Source: Stictocephala bisonia
Lineage: Eukaryota > Arthropoda > Insecta > Hemiptera > Membracidae
NCBI GenBank assembly: GCA_035578905.1
Contig: JAQJVL010000571.1
Span: 186,001 to 250,000 of the forward strand
Reading direction: 5' to 3'
Length of the DNA stretch: 64,000 nucleotides
Shown here: in pieces, positions 52,415 through 64,000 of the stretch
Layout of the letters: every line of letters starts with the position of its first letter
Numbering within the stretch: position 1 is the stretch's first letter
Program-made: the position numbers and the translations under genes
Notes under the pieces: model-generated
Seen by the model: only the letters and a program-made list of their open reading frames with translations
Database searches by the model: none
What the model was told of the DNA's origin: nothing

Positions 52415-53514
52415 GGACTTTCAACTTTTTACCAATATGTACATAATGTATTTATTTTTGTATACAAAATAAAATTGCTATTTTATTTAAGTTGATGTGT
52501 GAGGTTCACTCTCTTATTATTAAAACAATAGGAAACAAATGCTTTTCAAAAATTCATTTTTCCCAATAATATAAAAGTTTGTGTTATTGGTACGTATTAT
52601 ACATTCACTAAACTATAAATATATACCGACCTAAAACTAATCTGACAGTCATTTTCACACATAACTTTTGTTTAAAAAAAATAATAATTGTAAATGGTAT
52701 TGACTAGGAGATTATTTCAATGTAAAATATATTTAAATGTTATTTTTACACAAGTTTATTGTTTAAAAATAATATTACACGTTTCATGACTTTAGCAAAA
52801 CAAATATAATCATATTAATTATTCGAACTAATTTAACAATACTCAGGATTATATCTTGATAGTTAAAAAATCAACATTTGGTGTGTTGTTACATAAAACA
52901 GTAATGCAATAACTAATAAATTTCTACCATCTAATCAAATATTTTAATAATTACTTTACATATCAAAAAGTAAAAACTAATTTTGATTTATCAATACCTA
53001 ATAAAGGAGTATTTTTCTCTTGAAGACAGAATTAAAGAGTTGATTTATATAGTTTGAGCTTTCACTTGGAAACAGATATTCATAAAACTTGTTATTTGCA
53101 ATGGTTTTATTTCTTTCTGTTGGACAAAATATGGAATATAAATTACGGGTGAAAAATGAGGATGTTTTGATCTACTTTGGCGAAGGGTTGTAAATTCCTC
53201 CAAGGGGACTAAGCGTACAAATGTAGGCTAATGCAGGGGTTGGCAAATTTGCATTCTCATTGTACATTAATAATGTTGACTACGTACATTATGTATGGTT
53301 CATTTACCCACTTTGTAACAATATAGCTCAATTATAAGTTTATGTGAAATACTTGGTTAATTATATTTACATGCAATTATATAGATCATTTGAGTAAAGT
53401 GAGGTCTTGAACATTTTAATTATAATAAGTTAGTTTAAGGTTTTTAAGTTGTATTGTAAAATACTGGAACAATGTTATAACAATTTAGGAACTAAATATC
53501 CCACCATTACATAT

Positions 53515-54420
53515 TAATGGTATTGACCCAACCAATAGTGGAATTGACCCATGTGCCGTCCTCACATAGCTATAATATTGACATACCATGGTAACGAAAC
53601 AACCCTCTCCATACACGTACAGTAGTGTTGACCCCCTCCATACCCTTAAGGCGGTGTCAACACAACCACCCACCCATACAGTGGTATTGGTCCCCCTCCC
53701 ATACATGTACAGTAATGTTGATCCCCTCCATACACGTACAGTAGTGTTGACAGACCTCCATACACGTACAGTAGTGTCGACCCCCATCCATACACGTACA
53801 GTAGTGTTGACGCACCTCCATACACTTACAGTAGTGTCGACCCCCATCCATACACGTGCACTAGTGTTGACACCCCTCTATACACGTACAGTAGTGTTGA
53901 CCCACCTACATACACGTAAAGTAGTGTCGACCCCCTTCCATACACGTACAGTAGTGTTGACGCACCTCCATACACTTACAGTAGTGTCGACCCCATTCCA
54001 TACACGTACAGTAGTGTTTACCCCCCCCTCCATACACGTACAGTAGTGTTAACCCCCTCCATACGCGTACAATAGTGTTGACCCCACTATACATGCACAG
54101 TAGTGTTGACCCCCTCATACACGTACAGTAGTGTTGACCCACCCCCATATACGTACAGTAGTGTTGACCCGCCCATATACTTAGGGCGGTGTCAACACAG
54201 CCACCCACCCATACAGTGGTATTGACCCCCTCTCCCATACACGTACAGTAGTGTTTACCCCCTCCATACACGTACAGTAGTGTTTACCCCCCCCCTCCAT
54301 ACACGTATAGTAGTGTTGACCCCCTCCATACACGTACATTGGTGTGGACTTACCTATACACAAATATTAGTATAGACCCACCTATTCACCTAGATTAGTG
54401 TCGACAAATGTCACGTAAAT
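53515..54420. repeat. 30-bp GC-richer minisatellite, about 28-30 copies
   Basis: The unit is approximately CCTCCATACACGTACAGTAG plus TGTTGACCCC. Internal variants are TACACTTACAGT, TGTCGACCCC, and a longer form with GGCGGTGTCAACACA. The long form recurs at 53651 and 54186, so about 535 bp is duplicated. As 30 is divisible by 3, long ORFs appear on both strands (53588-54046 plus; 53485-53847 and 53906-54271 minus). They encode only a ten-residue repeat such as HTRTVVLTPL and lack any other domain. Confidence 0.92.
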
Positions 54421-57400
54421 TGAGTACACTAATACACTACTTCACCCACATTACACACATTCGATACCGCTCTTGATATCGTATGCATACAGTTATAAGC
54501 TAGTTCTTCTTTTTAGCTTATTATTTTCTAGATAGCTGATATTTCCTCGTCTATAGTTTTCCCATAAATTGTGACTTGATCACGTGAGTGTTGCTGGATT
54601 AGGCTAATTTATAAAAACCACTGGGTATAAAGACTATGTTGTATATCCGCTCACTTTCATTATTTTTATACATAACTGAATGTTAATATCTTCACTAAGT
54701 TAGTTAGATTTAAGTAACCCTTTACGGAGTACACATATAAGTATGAAAACAAAAAATATACCACTAAAATAATTATAGGAAATTTTTATCTTAAATACTC
54801 ATGTTTATCAACATAATATATATTTTTACACTTTAAATAATATAAAATCAAATTTATTTATATGAAATATTTTACTCTGTTGTATTTTATGGTTTCAGAA
54901 TAGCTGTAGTTTTAATCTACCTTTTTAAAAAAAACCAAAAGTCTCCATATAATTGTACATAATCAATTACTAATGATAAGCAATGAACCCACTCAACAAA
55001 TTAAGGAGGATAAAATGAAAATTTTACTTTGATACATCACTGGAACTACTGATTTAACACAATGATAAAAAAATATGGTAATAGTTAAATTATGCATTGC
55101 CCCCGGCTTGCGTTTTGAAGGACATCGAACTTTTAACACAGTATCGATCCTGGCTTGCGTTTTCAAGAACATTATAACAACTTATATTTTGCAATGTTTA
55201 ATACGTAATAATGTTCCGCACAATTTTGCTATCACCACCCGCAAACTGAATCGTGGTGATCTGCTTCTTTCTAAAATCTATTCCTCATATAGAGTAAAAA
55301 GCGATTAATATAGAGTAAGGACGAGGGTGAGGGAGTGGCGGATGGCGGGTGGGAGATGAGGGTAAGTGAGACTAACCACTCCTCTGTTTTATGTTTACAA
55401 CTGATATTGCAAAAACTATTAAATAATTTTCCACTTTTGATGTTAGACGTACAAGGATGATTTGTGGACACATGTTATTTAAATATATGTAATATGTTTT
55501 TATATCATGTTCATTATATGTTTTACACACTTTTCATTCACTTTTCCACATTCATATCAGTATGTATTTAAACGTTTTAAAATGTTATTGACTAACATAG
55601 TTATAGTATTTCACTATATGACGAATATGACAAATTGTAATAAAACATTACATTGTACAAAAATAAAATAAATGTTGAAATGTTTGCAAAGGTAAAATAT
55701 CAGTTTTAAACCTGCAATTTCATATAAATGAATGCTGTCTTATTTCTTTTAGAACAAAAAGCAAGAAAAAATAATTATTTTTTTCTTTGTTCATTCTTTT
55801 TAAGTGTAGTACATGAAAATGTATTGGATACAAAATATATAGCTTGGCTTTACGTTATTATTAGCACCATTTTATCTAGCCAATAAGAAAATATATTAGA
55901 TGTATTTGTGTTCTTTTAGTAAATATTTACGACACGATCTACTTAAAAATAACATATATCAAATATCTTAGCCATACAAATTTATCAATTATAATTAATT
56001 GACTACTTCTATATGGAGCGTAAGGCCTATACTTTCATTAGATTTGCAACAGAAATTCGGTAATAACGAAATTTGCTCTTCAAGTAAATACTTCTTGAAG
56101 TATATTTCAGGATGTATTTACTATAAAATCAAATATCGTGTTCTTGAATCTCTGTTGCCAAGCTAATAAGCTTATTATCAACTTACTGACGTAACTCCGT
56201 TATTCTATATCCCATTATGTATAATCTTACTAGACAATTCAACAATATGTTATATTCCAAGATTTTAGTATAGACCAAATATTTTTAGCCTGTTTATTAA
56301 GTTAACTATAATGGAACATTTTTGTAAATTTATCGACCATTTTTAGTAACTTGAGAGAAATAATTGTTAAAACTCAAAATATAATTAAGTTGAAAAAAGT
56401 TTGTTATAAAACTATATTTAGCATATAGAATTATAACAGAATAACTTTTACAAATATTGTTTTCTGTATCCATGATATTAATATATGAGTTTATTTATTT
56501 TGAAATTATGACATAAAAGAATTAGGGCAAGGAAGAGCGATTAAATTAAATTCAAACATTTAAGGTAGATTAGACATGTTCAATTTAAATTGATTTTTTA
56601 CAATTTAGATAAACGAGTTTTCTTCTTGATACTTATACGTAAAATACGTCAGCACGCTTCATATTGATGCTAGGTCCCTTCTTTGTGTACAAAATATAAA
56701 TTAAAAAAGTTGTAACTTGTTAAACAGCCCTAGTCAAAAAAGAAAACACAAAGAATAAGGACAAACTCCTTAAATAACATGAAAATGTGTGCCGAGATAT
56801 ATTCCATTACACACAGCTATGCTCAGAAACTTGTTACAGGGGGTTTTTCTATGTTTGAGAATATTAAACAATTTATTTTTCTAGAGAGTTGTTGTTTTCT
56901 TTTAATTTTCTAGGTAAGAATAGATATTAAAAAGTAGCAATTCTTGAGAATTGTTTCATGTTCAGGTACTGATTGTATATAGTACTTCTATTATGACAAG
57001 AAAAAACCACTATCAATCACTTGTATTTATTTCATATTTACAGTACTTATCGACTTTTCTTTGAAAACAGAAAAAGTTCCTTAAAAAAGTAGCGATACAA
57101 ATTAGGAAGAAGTGGTTGGCTTGTTTTTGAAACTAAACAATACGTGATATTACTGCAATTGGTTAATTGAAGAAGAAAATTGTGGATAGTTGGTTAAAGT
57201 CCACGATTGGTTCTCAGTTCGATACCAATCAGAATCGTAACAATTTTTAAAGGTGATAACCATCAGCTGTTCGTATGTCAATGGCTATCATTTAATGGCA
57301 CTTTATAAGGAATAATTTACCTCAGTGAGTAATAATGATAACATTCGCTCATCAACACTCATAATAGTTATTCGAAATCCTTTTTTAAGCTTAAAATGAT

Positions 57401-60400
57401 AATCGGAATCTTAAGAATGAATAAATATACCTAATTATTGTAAATGCAGTTAACGTAGTACACATCGTTCCCTTGAATTAAAAGTTAATTTACGACATTA
57501 AATATTATAATATCATTCATTATCTAGACAAACTTATGTTATTACTGAGAATGGTCAAGGATTCATAAGCATTTTAAAACAATAATTCTTTTAACCGTGG
57601 GGGTTTTCATAGATCTTATTACTTATTTGTGTGTTTTTTTTTTTAATCTGGAGTTATATAAGAAATCCATTTTCATTTTATCACAATTTGAAATTTGGAG
57701 GTTTGAGGGACATTTGTTACAATTTAATACAATACATGAGAACGTCACATATAACAAATGTCAAGCAATATAAGTAAAAAATGTACAAATATTACTGTGA
57801 TTGATTCCGCTAATATCCGTTCACTTTTTTCAGACCAGAGGCATTATTCTTTTGTCATTCCTTTTGTGTAAACATGGTTTAACGGAATCGATAGCCATAA
57901 TAATTTTACTTACATTACAATTAGTTCTGTTGTTTGAAGTTCACTTGTATTTCTACCAACACGTCATATGCTAAATAATAAACAATTTAAAGTACTAACG
58001 CATGTATTGTCTTCATTTAAACAGTCAGATACATGAATAGGTATTTAAAACAAGATAATATTTTTTAGTTAAAATCCTGTTTTCATATATAATTAGCTTT
58101 TCACCAATCTTTATTATTTACATTATTATATTATTCATATACAAGATATCATACATTTATGTATTCAAAGAAAACCTTTCAAAACAAAAGATACACATAT
58201 CATAAATCAACATTTTTACTAAACCCACATGACAAATATGTGACAGGTGCGTGACAAAGCATTTTCTCACAACGCTGACACACCATGGCAGTATTCTTCG
58301 CAGGATAACGATCTGTCTTACAAAATGTATATGCAAGTTATGTTAGTGTTTGTGTTTCATATGTTTGATACAATGTGCCTTAGCCATTTTACTATTTTTG
58401 TAAAAAGAAAATTTTGTTCCATGATACATATCCATTATTTTTATAAACATTTTAAAAGGCTACATTTATTTTGTTATGAATAATGGCAATAAGATAAAAT
58501 ATACATAAGGCTAAATAGTTTATTCCTTTTAATATAGGTACATTTAACTTTAGAATTGTTATGTGTACAATATTGATGTCCATAGTGTGGCCGATGTTCC
58601 CATTGTACGAAATAAAATTAAATCTATTTTATAAACAATTTCAAAGAAAATAACAACGTTAAAAATTAAGTGTAACAGGACAGATACGAGAAGAACTGCT
58701 AAAAATCAATATTTTATTAAAACAGTATTTCCCAAAACTGTTCTCAAACAGTTGATATGATATGAAGCCTTTTTACTTCATATAAACAAAGCTTAGTTTA
58801 GTGTGCAATATTTATCTACGATAAAAAAATTTAATTTGCTGTTTATATTTGTTTTATCATAGAATGTAAATAACATTTTCATATATGACTTGGGTGAATT
58901 ATCTAACTTTATTCGTGATAAGACATTTGTATAAAAACTTAAATATTGATGCTGTTTCAATTTAAAAAAAAAAAAAATACTTAATTTTAGTGTAAATAAT
59001 TAAAATTATAAACATTACTAAACGTTTAATATACATTTTTATAATTACAGTTATAATTTTTTGTAAATGTAGAGATATATTTTGGTGAAATCGTATTCAT
59101 GGCTAAGCATGGTTCCAGCCCAGTATGAGTGACAGTTTTTTCACCGCGACGGCTAAAACCTCCATGGGTTTAATGATAAATACAACGATGAATTTGATAC
59201 TCACGACACCTCAAATAATCTCTAAGCTATTAAGCCTAAAAGTGTATATACTAAAATAAGTTTTTAATATTTTTTTATAGATATTCTCTAGTGGCTCCGT
59301 TGGTTGTACTTTCTTTTTTTAATTACGTAATTATATATATTGGCCAACAATATTTGTGATTAAATTTACATATAGCAATACTATGTAAACCGTTTCATAA
59401 ACACTCTACGATAAAGTATTTTTTCATAAAGTATATTCACGTCAAACATAAAAATTCTAATACAAATAGTTTCAATTGCACTTATTTTTAGTAGTAGTGC
59501 GTATTGATTTACAGTAGACGGTTAAAAATAACTATGACTTATACTTCGATGGTAGAATCTGATATAAAAAACTTTCAAAATTAAAGAGCTTTATGTGGAA
59601 TGTATAGGGTGTTGTCACATAAGATACAATGTATATATTAAGGAGAATGGTAAAAGTTCTGAATTTGTTCGGATACCAACGGCACTAATCACGTAAATGA
59701 AATAATTCTACTATAGTTTCCACTATCAGTGGTGAATCGTATTTCCCTCTCGGAAATACTACCATATTGAAAAACATCCATCAGTTCACAGAAGATTTGA
59801 ATACACTTTGGGAAGCCAAATAATATTCATGTTTATATATTGAATGTTTGTTGGCTGGAGTCACTTAACCTTTTAAATGTTACATTTGCTATCTGTGTTG
59901 AATACCAGGAATCTATTTTCACGAAATTCATTATTTTTGTTTTGTGTTGATTTATGTGTTGTGATACGGTCGATAATTTATCCTTGTTTAGTGATTGATA
60001 CATCAATAGGCTATTCATGATGTATCAATAGGCTATGTCCGATGCGAACGAAGCTGCGTGTGTGGAGATTAGGGAAAATAACCTTGACTATGATTGGCAA
60101 ATTGTTATTAAAAGTCATAAAATCACATAAAATAATTAGAAGCTGAGTCATTGCACTATCACAGTTTCGACTTTGTTGGAAACGTAACTTATAAGAAAAA
60201 TATGTACCTATATAAAATGGACAATTATTAAACAGAGAACCACTTTGAAAGTCGGGAACCTGCAGAGACCGATACTTACTGTTACTTTTTAGTTACCTAA
60301 TTGTGAAACCAAAATATGTGTACGCTATTAACAAATTTCAAATTATTCCTTATGATTATTGGCTGTTTCTCGGTATTCATAATGAGTGTTGCTGACTCAA

Positions 60401-62389
60401 AACGTTGTATAACTTGTTGCTAAAAGAGTAATACTAGGCCATATATCACAAAATCTGGTCTCAATGTGCCATTGGCCTAGACCAGATAGGGTTCCGAGAT
60501 TACCATAGTAAAATAGCGTAAAGAAAAATTCGAGCATGGGTGATCGCTAAGAGGTTATTATTTCTTGCACACAGTTCGTGCGGTAACTGGTGATGGTCTG
60601 GATATCACTTTTAAACCGTTTGTCACCAGAGTTAGTGTTAAAGAGGTCTTTCCTTCTTTAAATTTATCTTATAAAACAAGACTATCTTATCTTTTTAAAA
60701 TTACCCCTAATTGGATTATTTTACTAGCATGTTTCATTTTCATCTTTATTAAATAAACCAGGCATATACTTTGTAGATTTTAGTAATGATTTTTAAACAG
60801 GTATACATTGAGCTTTAGGACTCCTTATGTAAATTATAGTAACACACAGAAACAACGACATCAATTTCAAACCATGTTAATTGCATATAAAACAATGTCT
60901 TATGGAAGACGTATTATTATTAATACTAATTACCTACAAGCTGAAGTAATCACATTTTTCAAATGATGCCAAAAATTAATAAAATACTTTAACAAAACCT
61001 ACAAGTCATGCAAAGGTGATGAATCTAAGTAACAAAGTTTGTACTAATATACTTTATACTTATGTGAATCTCAAATTGTAGTCATCTACTGTAAAAAAAA
61101 TAAATTATTACTTAAACATATGAAAATGAGTTAATGGTTGACAGGGGACCGTCTATCTATCCCTCTTACAGTGATACAAGGGATTAGAAATAAATCATTT
61201 CAAAATAAACTACTGAAAGTTGATGACATTACAAGATTTATAAATTATGTATTCTTCTAAATTATGTAAACTTAAAAATGCACATTTATTTTATATTCAG
61301 TTATAGTTTAAAGTATATGTACACAATTAAAGTTAACACGTATTTTTATCTCATTTATTAATTAATTATTAACCATATTACAATATCAAAAAATCATAAT
61401 AAATAGGAATTTATTTGATATATACCTGTATTTTTAGTAGTTTGTTTATGTTCTTCTAGTTCTTTACATTGCTAAGTAAAATATGATACAACTATAGAAA
61501 TGTTGGTCCCTCAAATTATATTATAAACCAACTATATCTTAAAGATTACATTTTATTGAAGAAAATGAAACGTGTCTTGCCTCCAGTCACTCAAATTACA
61601 CAATTTACCACCTGGATGAGCCAAGACAGTTGCAGCACATTCTGGAGATGTAATAAAGTACATTGTCTTTATCTCTGACTTAAAAATATTACTTAAAGTG
61701 AAAATAAGAAAGTAATATGAAAAACCTTTGTATACATACAACTTTCTTCGACAAACTATTTTAAAAGATGAGTCCATAGACTTATGAAATAAATAAAACT
61801 TATATACTTTCACTAACAGAGCAGTATTAATGTTTTATTTTGCATATATTGTGAAATATTTAATACATGTAATATGTTACAAAACAATTAAAAAAACAGG
61901 GTTTTATTGTAACTTTGCTTATTATATACATTTTTCATTTCATAAAACATTAAAAAAATTGTTTAATTAAACTATGACTAACGTATTTCGTAAATATTAG
62001 ACACAGTTCCCCAAACATTATTATGATGAAGATAGGTTAAGTCTATTGGAATTTTTAATTGAGTACAAGTTCTTTTTTCTTTTGTTACTTGAAATAATTA
62101 AAAAAAATATTATGTAAAAGTGTAGTAGGTATTTTGTTAATTGTTTTAAAAACGTTAAAAAAGTAACATTCCTTTCTGACACCTCCTTGCGTGGTTTTCA
62201 ACTTAATGTTATGTTGAGGAAACACTGATGTTCACTACATGGTTTTTTAATGAGGTAAAAAATATATATATATCGAGTCTTAGTTTTAATAGTAGGACAC
62301 AGCAAGCAGTATTTCTTGTGCAATACAGAGGTAAAACTTCGCGGATTAAAAGACATAGAAAACATCTCTATCACACCCCTATAATGTAA
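54421..62389. other. Long AT-rich spacer, no gene supported
   Basis: About 8 kb without a recognisable gene. A GC-richer stretch at 55090-55380 includes a 77-codon frame (55075-55308) and a G-rich run (GAGGGTGAGGGAGTGGCGGA). A similar G-rich run (GGGTAATGGGTGAGGGGGCG) occurs at 44.9 kb. Short frames at 58247-58483, 60565-60756 and 61553-61813 have no recognised domain. A run of A lies near 58963. Confidence 0.5.
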
Positions 62390-63636
62390 TTAAGCATAAA
62401 TTAGCCCATTAGATCAAATAACATCACGTTTTTCCTCAGCTCTATAGTCTGATACTAATGCCATACTTTATATTTTGTGGATATATACAAATGTCTATCT
62501 GATTTCCTTGTTACTGTTACGCCATGATTCACTCATTAGAAGAAATATCATCACGTTTTTCCTCAGCTCTATAGTCTGATACTAATGCCACACTTTATAT
62601 TTTGTGGATATATACAAATGTCTATCTGATTTCCTTGTTACTGTTACGCCATGATTCACTCATTAGATGAAATATCATCACGTTTTTCCTCAGCTCTATA
62701 GTCTGATACTAATGCCACACTTTATATTTTGTGGATATATACAAATGTCTATCTCATTCCCTTGTTACTGTTACGCCATGATTCACTCATTAGATCAAAT
62801 AACATCACGTATTTCCTCAGCTCTATAGTCTGATACTAATGCCACACTTTATATTTTGTGGATATATACAAATGTCTATCTCATTTCCTTGTTACTGTTA
62901 CGCCATGATTCACTCATTAGATCAAATAACATCACGTATTTCCTCAGCTCTATAGTCTGATACTAATGCCACACTTTATATTTTGTGGATATATACAAAT
63001 GTCTATCTCATTTCCTTGTTACTGTTACGCCATGATTCACTCATTAGGTCAAATAACATCACGTATTTCCTCAACTCTATAGTCTGATACTAATGCCACA
63101 CTTTATATTTTGTGGATATATACAAATGTCTATCTCATTTCCTTGTTACTGTTACGCCATGATTCACTCATTAGATGAAATAACATCACGTATTTCCTCA
63201 GCTCTATAGTCTGATACTAATGCCACACTTTCTTTGTTGTGGATATATACAAATGTCTATCTGATTTCCTTGTTACTGTTACGCCATGATTCACTCATTA
63301 GATGAAATATCATCACGTTTTTCCTCAGCTCTATAGTCTGATACTAATGCCACACTTTATATTTTGTGGATATATACAAATGTCTATCTCATTTCCTTGT
63401 TACTGTTACGCCATGATTCACTCATTAGATCAAATAACATCACGTATTTCCTCAGCTCTATAGTCTGATACTAATGCCACACTTTATATTTTGTGGATAT
63501 ATACAAATGTCTATCTCATTTCCTTGTTACTGTTACGCCATGATTCACTCATTAGGTCAAATAACATCACGTATTTCCTCAGCTCTATAGTATGATACTA
63601 ATGCCACACTTTATATTTTGTGGATATATACAAATG
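62390..63636. repeat. 127-bp tandem repeat, nine copies plus a truncated one
   Basis: The landmark CATCACGT starts at 62422, 62549, 62676, 62803, 62930, 63057, 63184, 63311, 63438 and 63565, exactly 127 bp apart. The unit contains TCCTCAGCTCTATAGTCTGA, TTTTGTGGATATATACAAAT and CTGTTACGCCATGATTCACT. Copies are almost identical. Variable sites are CACGTTTTT/CACGTATTT and TCTGATTT/TCTCATTT. The tenth copy stops abruptly after ACAAATG at 63636. Confidence 0.97.
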
Positions 63637-63945
63637 GAGGGTGCAGAGTTAAAGTGGACCAAGTCCAATTTTTGCCCATTTGGTTCTAGCAGTGCTAATA
63701 GATGGCTAAAACTGTTAATTTTTCAGTGCAGTAGTGAACCAAGTCCTAAGTTCATTATTTTCCCACCAGGGAGCAGTAGTTTACATATGCACAGAAAACA
63801 TTTGTATTTTCTTCATTGTTGAAGTGAACCAAGTCCAGTGGCTATTTGTTAACATTTGCTCAGCAGCTTTTAACGCTTGAATTTAAGTTATTTTTTAACC
63901 TAAATATGTTTTTATAGTTTGTAACTCATATTTTATATTGTTAAA
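63637..63945 (+). promoter_or_regulatory. Upstream region with three GTGRACCAAGTCC motifs
   Basis: Unique sequence between the broken 127-bp array and the exon at 63946. GTGGACCAAGTCC at 63654 and GTGAACCAAGTCC at 63734 and 63824 are direct repeats 80 and 90 bp apart, all in the same orientation. It could be a promoter or 5' UTR, or the subterminal repeats of a DNA transposon whose first exon follows. An open frame from the ATG at 63634 to 63822 crosses two of the motifs (KWTKSNF..., SEPSPKF...) and would act as an upstream ORF if transcribed. The function is inferred. Confidence 0.4.
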
Positions 63946-63994
63946 ATGTCTGATGATGAAGATTGGAGCCCCAATATTGATGAATACTCAACAG
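63946..63994 (+). CDS. First coding exon of an unidentified gene (partial, runs off the window)
   Basis: The ATG at 63946 (context TTAAAATGTC, with A at -3) opens a 16-codon frame, MSDDEDWSPNIDEYST, with one extra base. It ends at CAG|GTGAGT, a textbook 5' splice donor (exon end 63994, intron phase 1). The peptide is short, acidic (six Asp/Glu in 16) and non-repetitive, unlike every other frame nearby. Such SDDED starts occur in RNA helicases, chromatin proteins and several transposases (for example piggyBac-like), so the family cannot be named from this. The upstream motif repeats and the broken 127-bp array hint that it may belong to a mobile element. The remaining exons lie to the right of the window. 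Confidence 0.5.
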
Positions 63995-64000
63995 GTGAGT

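Larger units (their letters stand above)
49729..53514. other. AT-rich spacer with a few weak signals
   Basis: No confirmed gene. Noted: a GC-richer stretch at about 50890-51130; a stop-free protein-like stretch at 51752-51910 (listed separately); two exact 18-bp copies of GAACGCCAAAACTGTACT at 52379-52414; and CAGGGGTTGGCAAATTT at about 53234, which resembles hAT transposon termini but has no visible partner. Confidence 0.45.

Noticed and set aside
53230..53250. hAT transposon end (CAGGGGTTGGCAAA)
   Set aside because: Matches a common hAT terminal pattern, but no inverted partner or 8-bp target duplication was found nearby.
53485..54363. Long ORFs on both strands with HTRTVV- or GVDTTVRVW-type peptide repeats
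   Set aside because: The unit is 30 bp, so any stop-free frame stays open on either strand. The peptides are pure repeat with no signal peptide, anchor or flanking domain.
57181..57240. tRNA-like A and B boxes (TAGTTGGTTA, GTTCGATACC)
   Set aside because: Spacing between the boxes is too short and no cloverleaf forms. At most it is a very decayed SINE head.
63946..63994. Assignment of the exon to vasa or another named gene
   Set aside because: Acidic SDDED-type starts are shared by many unrelated proteins, and sixteen residues are too few to name a family.
1..64000. Telomeric (TTAGG)n array
   Set aside because: No run of the insect telomere repeat was seen on either strand.

Overview
The window looks like AT-rich nuclear DNA from an invertebrate, most likely an insect. 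No intact protein-coding gene of recognisable family lies inside it. The evidence for a eukaryotic, arthropod-like source is: very AT-rich spacer with isolated (AT)n microsatellites; decayed non-LTR retrotransposon reverse-transcriptase fragments (around 16.9-17.2, 44.9-46.0 and 48.1-49.0 kb); a decayed Tc1/mariner-type transposase (13.1-13.45 kb); a tRNA-derived SINE on the minus strand (about 41.36-41.55 kb); a foldback DNA element (7.15-7.99 kb); and a spliced-looking first exon at the right edge. A hemipteroid insect is my guess from the flavour of the transposase and LINE remnants. The sequence does not prove it.

The dominant content is tandem DNA. Eight unrelated arrays occupy about 23.7 kb (roughly 37%): a 43-bp unit (3757-4433), 26-bp (11787-13084), 33/35-bp (14540-16632), 67-bp (18683-20040), 130-bp (about 21175-34700), about 129-143-bp (36740-39305), 30-bp (about 53515-54420) and 127-bp (62390-63636). 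The 130-bp array is a 13.5-kb satellite block. It has a nearly uniform core of about 80 copies (21.83-32.21 kb), then an abrupt switch to a second subfamily (32.21-34.08 kb), with badly decayed copies at both outer edges. Rare shared variants show nested higher-order repeats of 4, 5, 6 and 7 units. The 26-bp array carries a clean 12-unit (312-bp) duplication.

Between the arrays lie AT-rich spacers with no supported gene. Two places (about 3.1 and 39.4 kb) have a polyadenylation signal followed by an A-rich tail, suggesting retrotransposed 3' ends. A perfect 24-bp hairpin sits at 42606-42656, and a fold-back with a duplicated arm at 1646-1929.

At the right end the 127-bp array is cut off at 63636. 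The next 300 bases carry three copies of a GTGRACCAAGTCC motif. They lead to an ATG at 63946 that opens a 49-nt acidic coding exon ending in a canonical CAG|GTGAGT splice donor at 63994/63995. This is the only place where a live gene (cellular or transposon-borne) plausibly begins, and most of it lies outside the window.
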